From the NCBI RefSeq assembly GCF_002742285.1, contig NZ_MDGM01000012.1, forward strand, positions 1,240,001 to 1,304,000: DNA of 64,000 nt, in the 5' to 3' direction. The notes below the pieces were generated by a model. The model made no database searches, had not been told where the DNA came from, and saw nothing but the letters and a program-made list of their open reading frames with translations. How positions within the stretch are numbered: position 1 is the stretch's first letter; every line of letters begins with the position of its first letter. The translations under genes and the position numbers were made by a program. Source of the stretch: Paramylibacter kogurei (GTDB taxonomy: Bacteria > Pseudomonadota > Alphaproteobacteria > Rhodobacterales > Rhodobacteraceae). Shown one piece after another: positions 1 to 9,531 of the stretch.

Positions 1-65
1 AATTGTGCGTTATTTGGAAAACCCGCTGACAATTTTTGCTTAAAAAATACCAAAACCAATTCCAA

Positions 66-91
66 GCCTCGCATTTTTGCGGGGCTTTTTT
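66..91 (+). terminator. Intrinsic terminator of an upstream unit
   Basis: A 7-bp stem (GCCTCGC with GCGGGGC, one G-T pair) with a short AT loop is followed by six T residues. It should end a plus-strand transcript whose gene lies left of the window; positions 1-65 show no supportable coding region. Confidence 0.8.
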
Positions 92-173
92 ATTGCCGCA
101 AAATCGCAAGATACTTGATTAATAATCAATAACTTGCAAACCTATCCCAAGCATTAGCAAAAGGTTTCATGGA

Positions 174-737
174 TTGTCACAGTTTGAGCAAGGCGTTGTT
201 TTAGGTGCGAGTATCCTCAGCCTTGTTTGGCTCGCGACACGAATTTTGGATTATTGGCTCAAGGCACGAAGCCGCCGCGCCGCAAATAAAAATTTCATTC
301 GATTGCTCTTTGCCGAAATTGATTTCAACGCCAAGGATTTGTTGTTTTTCATCGAATCCTCGCGCAATTTAGATGCCTTGAAACAGGCGTTATTGAATGA
401 TGATAATCTTGTGCCACATATCACCGATGCGCATCACGATATCATCTTTAAACAAAATATTGATAAGCTTCCCGCGATCACGGATGATCTGATTGCGAAA
501 ATCGTACTGTTTTATGGATTGCTCGACAAAATCAGTGGCCAAGTGGCCGGATTGAACATGCCCAGCTTCAAAACCGTTTCCCCAGATGGGCAGTTCAAAG
601 CAATACAGCATATTTTCGTCAATGCACGCGAAGCAGAGGACGTTGGTAAACAAATTTTAAAAGAATTTTCGCAGCGATATAAATCGCTGCAATTACACAG
701 ACAGTTTCGCAGCCACCGTTCTTCGGTGCGCTACTAA
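174..737 (+). CDS. Hypothetical membrane-anchored protein
   Basis: A 187-residue protein that I do not recognise. One hydrophobic segment (about residues 6-24) is followed by basic residues (KARSRRAANK), so a single N-terminal membrane anchor with a mostly helical cytoplasmic part is likely. The C-terminal end is rich in Arg, His and Ser. The start is a TTG; an ATG five bases upstream is in another frame and closes quickly. A weak AAAGG lies about ten bases before the TTG. It stands alone between a terminator and the convergent cysE. The gene is probably real because of its length and membrane signature; function is unknown. Confidence 0.6.
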   Translation: MSQFEQGVVLGASILSLVWLATRILDYWLKARSRRAANKNFIRLLFAEIDFNAKDLLFFIESSRNLDALKQALLNDDNLVPHITDAHHDIIFKQNIDKLPAITDDLIAKIVLFYGLLDKISGQVAGLNMPSFKTVSPDGQFKAIQHIFVNAREAEDVGKQILKEFSQRYKSLQLHRQFRSHRSSVRY

Positions 738-821
738 AAAACGATGGGTTCAGGGCCGCACATATCGTATCTCTCTTGTTTCATAACTATAATATAGGCC
801 AAATTCGCGAATTTTCAAGAT

Positions 822-1643
822 TTATTCAATCTCATCACAGCCTGTGAAATAGTGATCCATGCTTTGTGATGGCTGATCACAGCCTGCTTCGCCAACAACT
901 TTGGCAGGAACACCTGCAACTGTTTTACAGGCGGGAACTTCCTTTAAAACAACGGAACCCGCTGCGATTTTGCTGCAATGTCCAATGGTGATATTGCCCA
1001 AAACTTTGGCCCCTGCACCAATCAAAACGCCGTCTTCGATTGTTGGATGACGCACACCATCAGCCTTGCCCGTACCGCCAAGCGTCACAGAATGTAACAT
1101 GGATACATTGTCACCAACCACGGCCGTTTCACCAATGACTACGGAATGGGCATGGTCAATCATGATCCCCTGCCCGATTTTTGCACCTGGATGGATATCC
1201 ACGCCATAAACTTCGGATGCGCGCATTTGGAAAAAATATGCCATTTCATTGCGCCCATGTTGCCAGAGCCAATGTGCAATACGATAGGACTGTACAGCTT
1301 GATAGCCTTTGAAAAACAACAATGGCTGAATGAATGTATGGCACGCAGGATCACGATCAAACACAGCCACAATATCCGCACGCGCCGCACGCGCGATGGA
1401 CTTATCGCTTGCCAATGCTTCATCCGCAATTTCACGCAAAATCTGCGCTGGCATTTCGTCAGATGACAGTTTTAATGCAATGCGATAGCTCAGCGCCTTT
1501 GAAAAACGCGCATGGTGCAAAACTGATGAATGGACCAATCCGCCCAAAATCGGTTCTTTGGCGATCAATTCGCCTGCTTCGCCAACAATGCGTTCCCAAA
1601 CAGGATCAACCTGCGTGATGTTTTTCTTTGCGACTTCTGCCAT
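822..1643 (-). CDS. cysE: Serine O-acetyltransferase
   Basis: Transfers acetyl from acetyl-CoA to L-serine, giving O-acetylserine for cysteine synthesis in the cytoplasm. The 273-residue length is normal. The N-terminal half is the helical CysE domain; from about residue 148 there is a left-handed beta-helix of hexapeptide repeats. The catalytic pair by analogy with E. coli is Asp149 and His164 (in VDIHPGAKIGQG and MIDHAH), followed by the conserved VTLGGTGK. The ATG has an AAAGGAC ribosome site. It follows the GTA cluster on the same strand, separated from the preceding small gene by 64 bases. A perfect 14-base AATT-rich palindrome (801-814) lies just after its stop but lacks a T run. Confidence 0.97.
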   Translation of the reverse strand: MAEVAKKNITQVDPVWERIVGEAGELIAKEPILGGLVHSSVLHHARFSKALSYRIALKLSSDEMPAQILREIADEALASDKSIARAARADIVAVFDRDPACHTFIQPLLFFKGYQAVQSYRIAHWLWQHGRNEMAYFFQMRASEVYGVDIHPGAKIGQGIMIDHAHSVVIGETAVVGDNVSMLHSVTLGGTGKADGVRHPTIEDGVLIGAGAKVLGNITIGHCSKIAAGSVVLKEVPACKTVAGVPAKVVGEAGCDQPSQSMDHYFTGCDEIE

Positions 1644-1707
1644 AACATGTCCTTTGCTTTCACGTCTTTATACAACATTGCCCCAAAGGATTACAATATC
1701 ATGTCAA

Positions 1708-2022
1708 TCACAGGTTTTTGTGCAGTTTTCGTGCCTGATGTGCCCGCATTTTGTCCTGCATTTTAGCAAGAACCATCAAAAAACACTGTCCGAACTCAAT
1801 ATCGGACATGTTGCGTTGTGGTTTCATTTCAAACAAACAAGCGGCCCCGCGCAATGTGCCATCACCAAAAAGCAGATTTTTGCGGCCAAGTCTGCGGCGC
1901 AACTTATCCCCAAGATGCGCGATTTCGAACAACGTTGTGATCATTTGATCGCGCTGTTCTGTGGGCACGCATAATAAAACACGTGCCGCGGCCACGATGT
2001 CGCTGTGAATAATGCGGCGCAT
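1708..2022 (-). CDS. Small GTA-linked protein of unknown function
   Basis: A 104-residue basic protein. Its start codon overlaps the stop of the DUF2793 gene (TAATG), so it is translationally coupled to the end of the GTA cluster. The pattern of an N-terminal helix (IVAAARVLLCVP), a middle RRRLGRKNLLFGDGTL and a hydrophobic C-terminal helix resembles a small family that habitually lies here in Rhodobacterales; I believe NCBI calls it DUF7742, from memory. No catalytic motif is visible. A role in particle production is only suggested by position. Confidence 0.75.
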   Translation of the reverse strand: MRRIIHSDIVAAARVLLCVPTEQRDQMITTLFEIAHLGDKLRRRLGRKNLLFGDGTLRGAACLFEMKPQRNMSDIEFGQCFLMVLAKMQDKMRAHQARKLHKNL

Positions 2023-2738
2023 TAGACGGCATCGGGTGGCACTGGTATCATTGCGTGCACCGCAAATCTAATTTCGCCCGAAACAAACGCCCCCGTTTCA
2101 GGTTCAATCAATAACGGCGTATCGGCATAATATGCCTGTGGCTGCCCTGTAAGCCCAATGGCGTATGAATTTAACGCCAATCCATATTGAGATCCATACC
2201 GCCCTGATGCCCCCGCAACACCCATGCTCCAACTGCTGGCACCATCGGTTATAATGGGTGTGATAACACGTGCTGTCACCGCGCTTATCACGCTGTGACT
2301 TGGGATGATATCGGCGGTGGTATTGTCCGCCCCTGCAGTGATCGTATGATCAATGTGGAAAACCGCTGGCGTAAATGCAGCACCATTAATCACTTGATAT
2401 GGCTGCTCTGCACGCCACTGATTCCCAAGATAGGTATGATAACAACTGCTATCTTCGACCCAGGCCCGCCAGCCAGATTTGGGTAACACATTCACCCATC
2501 CACCGTTTGCATATATCGCAATTGTCCCATCCATTCCTGACCATTCCGCGATACCACCAACGGGCACGGCAAATGCATCACCTTGGGTTGGCGTTGCAGG
2601 TGGGGAATTGGTGTTTACGGATCGCAAACGCAACTGTGCCAAGGCATCAATCCGCGCCAAGGCTTCGTTCACGGTCACATGTTTTTGCGCCTGTGACGAC
2701 TGGATCAAAGGTAAATTAAATTGAGAAGTTTCAGACAT
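2022..2738 (-). CDS. DUF2793 domain protein, GTA-linked
   Basis: A 238-residue protein with the characteristic DUF2793 start (LPLIQSSQAQKHVTVNEAL), which runs to about residue 115 and ends in a Trp/Gly-rich part. The C-terminal half is beta-rich and low in charge, like phage fibre or receptor-binding domains. The domain is found next to GTA and prophage tail genes in Rhodobacterales. It overlaps the end of ORFg15 by eight bases, so it is expressed with the tail genes. A role as an accessory tail or baseplate component is inferred from this context; no enzymatic motif was seen. Confidence 0.85.
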   Translation of the reverse strand: MSETSQFNLPLIQSSQAQKHVTVNEALARIDALAQLRLRSVNTNSPPATPTQGDAFAVPVGGIAEWSGMDGTIAIYANGGWVNVLPKSGWRAWVEDSSCYHTYLGNQWRAEQPYQVINGAAFTPAVFHIDHTITAGADNTTADIIPSHSVISAVTARVITPIITDGASSWSMGVAGASGRYGSQYGLALNSYAIGLTGQPQAYYADTPLLIEPETGAFVSGEIRFAVHAMIPVPPDAV

Positions 2739-5700
2739 TTACGGTCATCCTTGTTTGTGGGCCTGGCCCATAGGTTTCTGAAATTTGGCAAACGGAAAAT
2801 TCGATTTCACCTGTAACACCATCATTTGCCTGCGCGTTGGCGGTGTAATTCCAACCGCTGTTTGTGACGATTTCGCTGCGTAAAACTGTGCCTGCACCAA
2901 TAATCTGCACCTGATATTCTTCGCGAATTTCACCAAGTGGAACGTCAACTGATTGCCAATTGTCCCCACCAATGCGCGTGCGCCGCACCCAATGAAAGTT
3001 TTTGTCGCCATTGGCCAAATTTTCACATTGCAAATGCACAGGCGCATATGGGCGCAACCCGTTCAATTTTGGTGTAAACACGGATTGTTCATAAGCGTCA
3101 TCGGTATGAAGTTTACTCGCAGGCCCAATGCGCAAGTTCACATCTAAACCGCTCAGGTTATGTGGAATTTGCACCTGTGAAACGCCTGTGTTCAAAAACA
3201 CGATATCCGCTCCGGTGGGCCATTCTTCAGGGATCAAATGTTCCGTACCCAATTGCCCCCGCAAAAAACCACTTAAAACATAGCTGCCATCGGGTTGCAG
3301 ATCCGCTATCTGAAATTGCACGATTTCCCAATCCGCACTGGCGCTGTCTTTGATTGCAAACGCGTTTTTGCCATTTAAAACAGATAGCTCACTGGCTGAT
3401 TGTAAATCATTTTGTGAAACATCAATGTGCAAAACCGTGCGTGACCAAAGGCTTGGAATTGCCGCGGCAAAGGGTTCTTTGGTTTTGCCAAAAACAGCCG
3501 CGCTTAACAACTTATTGGTTTGCTCAAACCCGTCATTTTCCGCAGAAATATACACATCCGCTTGACCCCAAGGATTTGCCGTTGCCCCAACATAGGGTAG
3601 CAACGGATTGTCATCAGACGATAAATTTGGAATATCCAACACCTTTGCGTAAATTGGTAAATTTGGCGCAATATCGCGGGGTGGCGATATGGCTTGTTGC
3701 GGTTCCAACGTTGAATTTCGCGCAGGTTCGATGCGCACGGCGTTCACAATCCGCGCACCTTGTTCTTCGATTTGATCAATCCGATACAACGCAGATTTAT
3801 CATCACCGTTAATTTCAATGACATCCCCACCCGTTAATCCCAGTTGCGACATTGGCAGAGCAAAACTCATTTGATCTTTGCTGATCTGTGATGTTTTCAT
3901 CCATTTACGTAGCAATGATTTTGCATGGTTTTTGCGCATTGTCAGTGGCAATTCATGGCGTGAAATTTGGGTTTTATCACCGTCTGGCAATGCCACTTCC
4001 ACTTCGCCCGATTGATAATGATCTTCGGGGTTATAAAACGCCAAACGCATCCGCCCTGCCAATGTTTCATCCGCTGCACGGGTTTTGGAAAATTGTTCCT
4101 GTCCTTCGATATCCAGCGCCATATGTTGATCTGTGATATTTGTTTTTGGGTGCGATGACAGATGCTCAAACACAATCTTGCCGTTAACTTCGCTTGCGCC
4201 AAATTCAAACGCTTGCATCAAGGGTTGCAAGGATTCACGTGCGGTTTGTCCCTGCTCGATGGCATAGCCAATGACGTTCCCAAACAGCTTTGAAACATCA
4301 TAATCACGAAAACCCGCGTTTTCGCAGATTTCACGCACTACATCCGCCAAATCTTGGCCAAACAGCCGCCCCGAAACCCAATGACCGAACATGTAATTTC
4401 CACCATCCGACCATACATCACCACGCGCAGGAAATTCGGGCCACGGGCGTGCATCCCACGCCCAGACATGCGCGTGATCCATATCAATCATATGGCCGTG
4501 ATAGCTGTCTGAAATCGGATTGTTCTTGGGATTGCGCCAATAATCATGCGTTGCCTTTAAATATGCGCGCTGAATCAATTCATCGCTATCACCGTTTGAA
4601 AAATACGGCTTGGCGGATTCAGATGATTTTGGATCAACAAAAACATTTGGTTGATTACATCCCTTATCAATCGCAGGGCATCCATATTCCGTAAACCAAA
4701 TTGGTTTTGACGCAGGAACCCACGCGGTTTCCTGTGCCGCGCGGATGTCCCCGATACGATTGTAATGTTTGCGTGACCACCAGCTTTGCATGTCTTTGTA
4801 TCGAAAAACCCAAGGCTGCGCATATGCACCATCACTGATGGGTGTGCGCGTTTGCGTTTCTCGATCAAGCGGCGTTGCATAATACCAATCATACCCTTCG
4901 CCACCCTCGATATTTGATTGTAAATAGTCTTGGTCATAAGCGGAATTCGCCCCTGCATCCAAGTGATCCGACCCATCACGCCAATCAGACAGCGGCATGT
5001 AATTATCAATGCCGATAAAATCGATATCCGCACTGGCCCAAAGCGGATCCAAATGGAAAAACACATCACCGCTCCCGTCTTGGGGGTGATATCCAAAATA
5101 TTCCGACCAATCCGCGGCGTAACTAATTTTTGTCTCTGGACCCAAAATCGCCCGCACATCCTGTGCAAGTTCAATCAGTTGATCAACCGCGGGGAATGTG
5201 TTCCCTGCACCGCGCAATTGTGTCAGTGCGCGCATTTCGGAACCAATGCAAAACGCATCCACACCGCCCGCTGCGGCGCATAAACTTGCATAATGCAAAA
5301 TAAATCGACGATACGACCATTCCGCAGGCCCCGAATAAATGACATTACCCGCTGAAATGGTGAAATCTGAAACCTGCACAGTGCCAAAAAAAACCGCCAC
5401 TTCATTTGTGGCGGTTTCTGTTTGATCGGGGCTGTTGTCGCGGCGTGGCGCGGTGCTGCTTGTTATGCGCCCACGCCATGGCATAATCGGTTGCCCGACA
5501 TCATCATCCCACGGGTTTGGCAATGTATTTCCATCCAAAATATCCATCAGGATAAACGGGTAAAACATCACCTCTTGGTCCATGTTACGCAGATGCTCAA
5601 TCGCTTGCATGACGGATTCATCAGATGGGGTGCCACCAAAAATACTGCGCCCATCCACTTTGGGGATCACGCTTGCGTCGGCGCGTGATAGTCCACCAGC

Positions 5701-6639
5701 GCGCCATTTTTGCGGCTTACCATCAACCTCGTTTTGTTCAACCATCGGGCGGATATCACAGTGGTTACAACGCAAATCATTGCCAAACCAGCTCACAACC
5801 AATGACACCGATTTGCAATTGGGGGCATCCGCAACCAGATCATCAACCGCATGGATGAAATCCGCACCCCCACGCGCAGTATTCACATTTGCCCCACTAT
5901 GATCGCCAAATTCACCGGGGAAATGCACCTGTTCTGTGGCCAAGGCATATTCGCCGGTTCCTGGTATTAAACACACGCCATTCACCGTGTGTGCGGCACC
6001 GTGCGATGTTTCCCCGCTAATCTGTGCATTGCGAAACACTTCGAAGTTAAGCTGAGGTATGCGATTGCCATATGTCCCAAGTGGCAAGTTTTCAAACACG
6101 ACATAGGCCGTGCCGCGAAACGCTGGCGTTTGGTCGATACCCTCCACCGCCGCGATCACTGGGTCGGGCAATTGATCACTCGTCCCGCTGTAAAGCGTCA
6201 TTTGAATATCTTGGCGGGAAATTTCCTGACCATCGGCCCAAATGCGTCCGATCTTGGAAACAACCCCTTCGCCAAGCGCCATCGCGAAACTCACGCTGTA
6301 GCTATATGAATCAACCTTGGCACCACCGGTACCTTTGCCTGCTGATTGGGTTTCTTTGTGTTCCATAAAATTGCTGGACCATATCATTTGCCCAGCAATG
6401 CGCGAACGCCCCATGATACGGGGAATAATGGCCCCTTCGGTGGTGCTCTGGACGCGAAATTTATCAACGCGTCCATGTTCAACCACTGGTGCACCTTGAC
6501 CAAACACAGCTTGGTCAATCACACCACCGATGGATGCCCCGATTGCCTGACCAATGGCCGCTGCACCCACACCTAAAAATGTACCACCAACGGCACCACC
6601 AACGGCGGCACCAGCAGCGGCAAGAACAATCGTTGCCAT
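2731..6639 (-). CDS. GTA tail tip 'megatron' protein (ORFg15)
   Basis: A 1302-residue protein matching the GTA host-specificity/tail-tip protein (Rcc01698 in R. capsulatus), which forms the fibre-like tip that contacts the recipient envelope. The N-terminus is a Gly/Ala-rich hydrophobic stretch (about residues 5-45), usual for the family. A TIM-barrel-like module lies in the middle (about 430-740, with WFTEYGCPAIDKG and the CIGSEMRALTQLRG region), followed by phage-tail beta domains. The start has a clear AGGAGAT ribosome site. It lies three bases downstream of ORFg14 and overlaps the DUF2793 gene. The gene is intact and full length. Confidence 0.95.
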   Translation of the reverse strand: MATIVLAAAGAAVGGAVGGTFLGVGAAAIGQAIGASIGGVIDQAVFGQGAPVVEHGRVDKFRVQSTTEGAIIPRIMGRSRIAGQMIWSSNFMEHKETQSAGKGTGGAKVDSYSYSVSFAMALGEGVVSKIGRIWADGQEISRQDIQMTLYSGTSDQLPDPVIAAVEGIDQTPAFRGTAYVVFENLPLGTYGNRIPQLNFEVFRNAQISGETSHGAAHTVNGVCLIPGTGEYALATEQVHFPGEFGDHSGANVNTARGGADFIHAVDDLVADAPNCKSVSLVVSWFGNDLRCNHCDIRPMVEQNEVDGKPQKWRAGGLSRADASVIPKVDGRSIFGGTPSDESVMQAIEHLRNMDQEVMFYPFILMDILDGNTLPNPWDDDVGQPIMPWRGRITSSTAPRRDNSPDQTETATNEVAVFFGTVQVSDFTISAGNVIYSGPAEWSYRRFILHYASLCAAAGGVDAFCIGSEMRALTQLRGAGNTFPAVDQLIELAQDVRAILGPETKISYAADWSEYFGYHPQDGSGDVFFHLDPLWASADIDFIGIDNYMPLSDWRDGSDHLDAGANSAYDQDYLQSNIEGGEGYDWYYATPLDRETQTRTPISDGAYAQPWVFRYKDMQSWWSRKHYNRIGDIRAAQETAWVPASKPIWFTEYGCPAIDKGCNQPNVFVDPKSSESAKPYFSNGDSDELIQRAYLKATHDYWRNPKNNPISDSYHGHMIDMDHAHVWAWDARPWPEFPARGDVWSDGGNYMFGHWVSGRLFGQDLADVVREICENAGFRDYDVSKLFGNVIGYAIEQGQTARESLQPLMQAFEFGASEVNGKIVFEHLSSHPKTNITDQHMALDIEGQEQFSKTRAADETLAGRMRLAFYNPEDHYQSGEVEVALPDGDKTQISRHELPLTMRKNHAKSLLRKWMKTSQISKDQMSFALPMSQLGLTGGDVIEINGDDKSALYRIDQIEEQGARIVNAVRIEPARNSTLEPQQAISPPRDIAPNLPIYAKVLDIPNLSSDDNPLLPYVGATANPWGQADVYISAENDGFEQTNKLLSAAVFGKTKEPFAAAIPSLWSRTVLHIDVSQNDLQSASELSVLNGKNAFAIKDSASADWEIVQFQIADLQPDGSYVLSGFLRGQLGTEHLIPEEWPTGADIVFLNTGVSQVQIPHNLSGLDVNLRIGPASKLHTDDAYEQSVFTPKLNGLRPYAPVHLQCENLANGDKNFHWVRRTRIGGDNWQSVDVPLGEIREEYQVQIIGAGTVLRSEIVTNSGWNYTANAQANDGVTGEIEFSVCQISETYGPGPQTRMTVNV

Positions 6640-6642
6640 TGG

Positions 6643-7098
6643 TTATCTCCTGTTTGGAAAACGAAATTGCGCCACACAGCGGCGCAACCATGCATTTGTC
6701 AGTGGCGTTTCCACCACGCCCCGCCCGCTATAGGCGTGAACAAGCGTGGCAAAGCCAGCGTCTGATTGCGCCACAATGCCCAAATGTTTCGCGACTGATT
6801 TTGGTTGCATCCGAAACAACATCACCCCGCCCAGATGCAAGGTTTTGCGATCATCCACATGATGCAAATGGCGCAATGCGGCCTGCCACAATTGTTCAAC
6901 ATCACCAGTTTCAGACCAATCAGGTGTATATGCTGGCGGGCATTCAGGCTCTGCCCCCAATACATCGCGCCACACTCCACGCACCAATCCCAAACAATCT
7001 GCACCATGTGCGATTGTGCTGGATTGATGGCGATATGGTGTGCCAATCCATTGTCGCGCCGATGCCACGATTAACCGACCTTCATCAGAAATAATCAT
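6643..7098 (-). CDS. GTA NlpC/P60 peptidase (ORFg14)
   Basis: A 151-residue cell-wall peptidase of the NlpC/P60 fold, carried at the GTA tail tip to help DNA cross the recipient peptidoglycan (Rcc01697 role). The likely catalytic Cys is in GADCLGLVRG (about residue 35), with candidate His residues in AKHLGIV and LVHAYS. The start overlaps the ORFg13 stop (ATGA). Length is normal for the family. Confidence 0.95.
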   Translation of the reverse strand: MIISDEGRLIVASARQWIGTPYRHQSSTIAHGADCLGLVRGVWRDVLGAEPECPPAYTPDWSETGDVEQLWQAALRHLHHVDDRKTLHLGGVMLFRMQPKSVAKHLGIVAQSDAGFATLVHAYSGRGVVETPLTNAWLRRCVAQFRFPNRR

Positions 7099-8015
7099 GC
7101 GTTAAATCCATCTGATGTGAACAAATCCACAATGCGGCTATCGCCTGAATTGTCGTTGTCACGCACGGGATAGGCAACGGCCCAATCTTCGCCGGGGATG
7201 AATGGGAAACCCTGAAAATTCACAAAGTTATTGAATTTAGCACGACATGTATTGGCGGATTTATCGCACCCTGCGATCAAACGAATTTTATCGCCGTCTT
7301 GGATGGGAAATGCGCTGGATACATCCAGTTCAATCACACGTTCCGAATGAACACGGCCGTCATATTGGATCAAACCAATCATGCCCGCGTTTTCCCCCGT
7401 CAGCCATTCATATTTGCCATAGGTAAACCAACCTTCTTGAAAATCGGTCAGCCCACGAAAAAATAAAGTGGCGTTTTGCTCTGATCGTTTCACGGGCACA
7501 TCTGCGAAAAAACCATCTTCAAGCGGGTTAAAACCACACCCTGCATCACCCAAATTTGCCCCGCATTGGCGCAAATATGCACGCCCGATGGGTACGTTTA
7601 ATGCTTCTGATAATCCGCGCAGCTCTGCGTTAAACGCACTTGGCCCACGGCGAATTTCGCCCAGATACCCGCGAAAAATCAAACATCGTTGTGATACATT
7701 TTGCCAGTTGACCAACCAATGGAACACCTCCGCATGATCATACCGCCCCGCATCGATATCCTTCGCGCTGATATGATCAGAGCTCAGCGCACCAACACCT
7801 TCGGCATTATCCACCGATAAACCTGATGCGGATTGCAGTGCACTGGCGTTCATTCCTGATGATGCCTCAAACACAACACCGTCGAATTCCAGTTCACTAT
7901 CATGATCCGAAAACCCCAAAACCTGCCCATCGCTACGTTGGATTTTCCAGCATCGACAGATGGTCGTTGCCCCCGTATCCAGATGGGATTGCAATGCTTC
8001 GCTGACATGTCGCAT
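7095..8015 (-). CDS. GTA tail hub protein, DUF2163 (ORFg13)
   Basis: A 306-residue member of the DUF2163/phage BR0599 family, the GTA hub protein (Rcc01696) that joins the distal tail to the megatron. It shows the family features: an N-terminal TTICRCWKIQRSDG strand region, and a C-terminal domain with GCDKSANTCRAKFNN and FPFIPGEDWAV, whose cysteines are conserved and bind an iron-sulfur cluster in the R. capsulatus particle according to the published structure. It overlaps ORFg12 by one base and ORFg14 by four. Confidence 0.94.
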   Translation of the reverse strand: MRHVSEALQSHLDTGATTICRCWKIQRSDGQVLGFSDHDSELEFDGVVFEASSGMNASALQSASGLSVDNAEGVGALSSDHISAKDIDAGRYDHAEVFHWLVNWQNVSQRCLIFRGYLGEIRRGPSAFNAELRGLSEALNVPIGRAYLRQCGANLGDAGCGFNPLEDGFFADVPVKRSEQNATLFFRGLTDFQEGWFTYGKYEWLTGENAGMIGLIQYDGRVHSERVIELDVSSAFPIQDGDKIRLIAGCDKSANTCRAKFNNFVNFQGFPFIPGEDWAVAYPVRDNDNSGDSRIVDLFTSDGFNA

Positions 8016-8647
8016 TATACGCGCACCTCCACCACGGGAACATTAGGAACTTCGCCTGATTGAAAACCAGCCACGGTCATTTCCAATCGATCGGTGTCAA
8101 ATCGCACAGGCACATCAAATTCAAACCCAGCAGTCACCAATGCCCCTTCCGAAGGAGGATTATGAAAATGGATTTTGCCACTGTTCACATCGATGTTGAA
8201 ATCATCACCTTCAAAAATTTCCACATCATCAACGGCCAACAAAACAGTGCCCGAAACAGGTTTGGAAATTTCGCGGCAATAATCATGCGCACCACTGCGA
8301 TAGGTTTTGCACAATTGCCAAATATCGCGCAGGCCATCACCAATTCCCAATTCCTGATCGGTTGGCGTGATCACATTTGACGGTGCCGCGCTTTTGTAAT
8401 CGGACCAATCTTTCCAGCGAAACCCGAATAACCGCCCTTGGCGTGCCTCGAAAAATGCAATGACATTTTGCATATCATCAAGGCTTCGCATGGCGACCCC
8501 TGCATCATATCGACGGCGCGAATGTTTCCAGGGGGAATTGCGTTCCTCAAAACCACTGGCAATGGTCACAATTTCGGTACGCCGTTCTGGCCCCCCGATG
8601 GACCCAAGCGATAGCTTGGCGGGAAATCGTTCTTCGTGAAAATTCAT
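8015..8647 (-). CDS. GTA distal tail protein, DUF2460 (ORFg12)
   Basis: A 210-residue DUF2460 (TIGR02217) protein, the distal tail protein (Rcc01695) capping the tail tube. It has the family's FHEERFPAKLSLGSIGGPER start and the GFRWKDWSDYKS motif. It sits 12 bases after ORFg11 and shares a base with ORFg13, within the continuous tail operon. It is full length. Confidence 0.94.
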   Translation of the reverse strand: MNFHEERFPAKLSLGSIGGPERRTEIVTIASGFEERNSPWKHSRRRYDAGVAMRSLDDMQNVIAFFEARQGRLFGFRWKDWSDYKSAAPSNVITPTDQELGIGDGLRDIWQLCKTYRSGAHDYCREISKPVSGTVLLAVDDVEIFEGDDFNIDVNSGKIHFHNPPSEGALVTAGFEFDVPVRFDTDRLEMTVAGFQSGEVPNVPVVEVRV

Positions 8648-8659
8648 TGGTTTGCTCCC

Positions 8660-9322
8660 TTAAAAATTACGGCGGCCGCGCTGAACTGCGCGGTTTAAAC
8701 CTGCTGCGACCTGTGTTTGTGATCGACGGAAACTTTCAACATCGGGGCTGGTGATATTCATGTTCACCGTGACAGAACCCCCACCATTGGTGCGCACACC
8801 CAATGCACCATCCGCACCGCGTGACAGGGGCATAATCGCCTCTGGCCCTGCTTCGCCCATTAACCCTGTGCCACCACGCATCGGGAATGTAGTTGGCGCT
8901 GTTACCACTCCACCTTTGGCAAATGGCATCACGCGCCCTTGCGAAAATGCGCCACCTTTTTCAAATGCCAAGCCACCAGAAAACAATCCGGTTAAACCAG
9001 CGGTCAACGCACCCCCCAATGCATCCGTCAGGGGCGCAATCGATGAATTGAACGTGGATTCAATCATCGACATGGCGACATTGCGCAAAACATCGGATAA
9101 TTTAGCGCCCTCAAAAACCAGATCGCTAAACGCGGATTTCAATCCCGAGCTTAGGTTTTTATTCAGATGTCCCGCCTGTTGCCCTGCGGCGCTGATGCTG
9201 GTTTCCATACCAGCCAATTCCGCCTGAAACGCCGCGGACACTTTGGTTGTGGCGCTAATCGCGCCTTCCAGTTGATCCAATTGCGTATCCAGGTCTTGGA
9301 TATCAGATATGTAATCTGCCAT
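8660..9322 (-). CDS. GTA tail tape measure protein (ORFg11)
   Basis: A 220-residue lambda-type tape measure protein, far shorter than phage tape measures, in keeping with the short GTA tail (Rcc01694). Residues 1-60 form a coiled-coil-like helix, residues about 70-115 are a hydrophobic Gly/Ala region, and the C-terminus carries the family motif GEAGPEAIMPLSRG and a NMNITSPD strand. It sets tail length and may leave the tail when DNA is ejected. It lies 14 bases after ORFg10.1. Confidence 0.93.
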   Translation of the reverse strand: MADYISDIQDLDTQLDQLEGAISATTKVSAAFQAELAGMETSISAAGQQAGHLNKNLSSGLKSAFSDLVFEGAKLSDVLRNVAMSMIESTFNSSIAPLTDALGGALTAGLTGLFSGGLAFEKGGAFSQGRVMPFAKGGVVTAPTTFPMRGGTGLMGEAGPEAIMPLSRGADGALGVRTNGGGSVTVNMNITSPDVESFRRSQTQVAAGLNRAVQRGRRNF

Positions 9323-9336
9323 GATCGTCCTTTCGA

Positions 9337-9531
9337 TTAACTGTCAGGAAATTGAGCCATCAACGCGTTTAACCCCGTGCGGCCAAGCACACGCGTATCA
9401 CCGCGCGAAACACCGGCAATGATGGTCAATTCATATGGTGTAAGTGCCCAAAATTCCGTTGGGTTCAGACGCAGCTGATGCAGCCCAAGCGCCATCAACG
9501 CCGCCCAATCAAGCCCGCGCTGTTCATTCAT
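9337..9531 (-). CDS. GTA tail assembly chaperone (ORFg10.1)
   Basis: A 64-residue protein of the phage tail assembly chaperone family (DUF2376/TIGR02216; Rcc01693). The conserved core LRLNPTEFWALTPYEL is present. It overlaps ORFg10 by four bases. Phages often join the two chaperones by a programmed frameshift; here they are separate overlapping genes. Confidence 0.92.
   Translation of the reverse strand: MNEQRGLDWAALMALGLHQLRLNPTEFWALTPYELTIIAGVSRGDTRVLGRTGLNALMAQFPDS

Noticed and set aside
801..814. Perfect AATTCGCGAATT-centred palindrome after cysE as a terminator
   Set aside because: No T run follows on either strand and the stem is short; it may be chance in AT-rich spacer.
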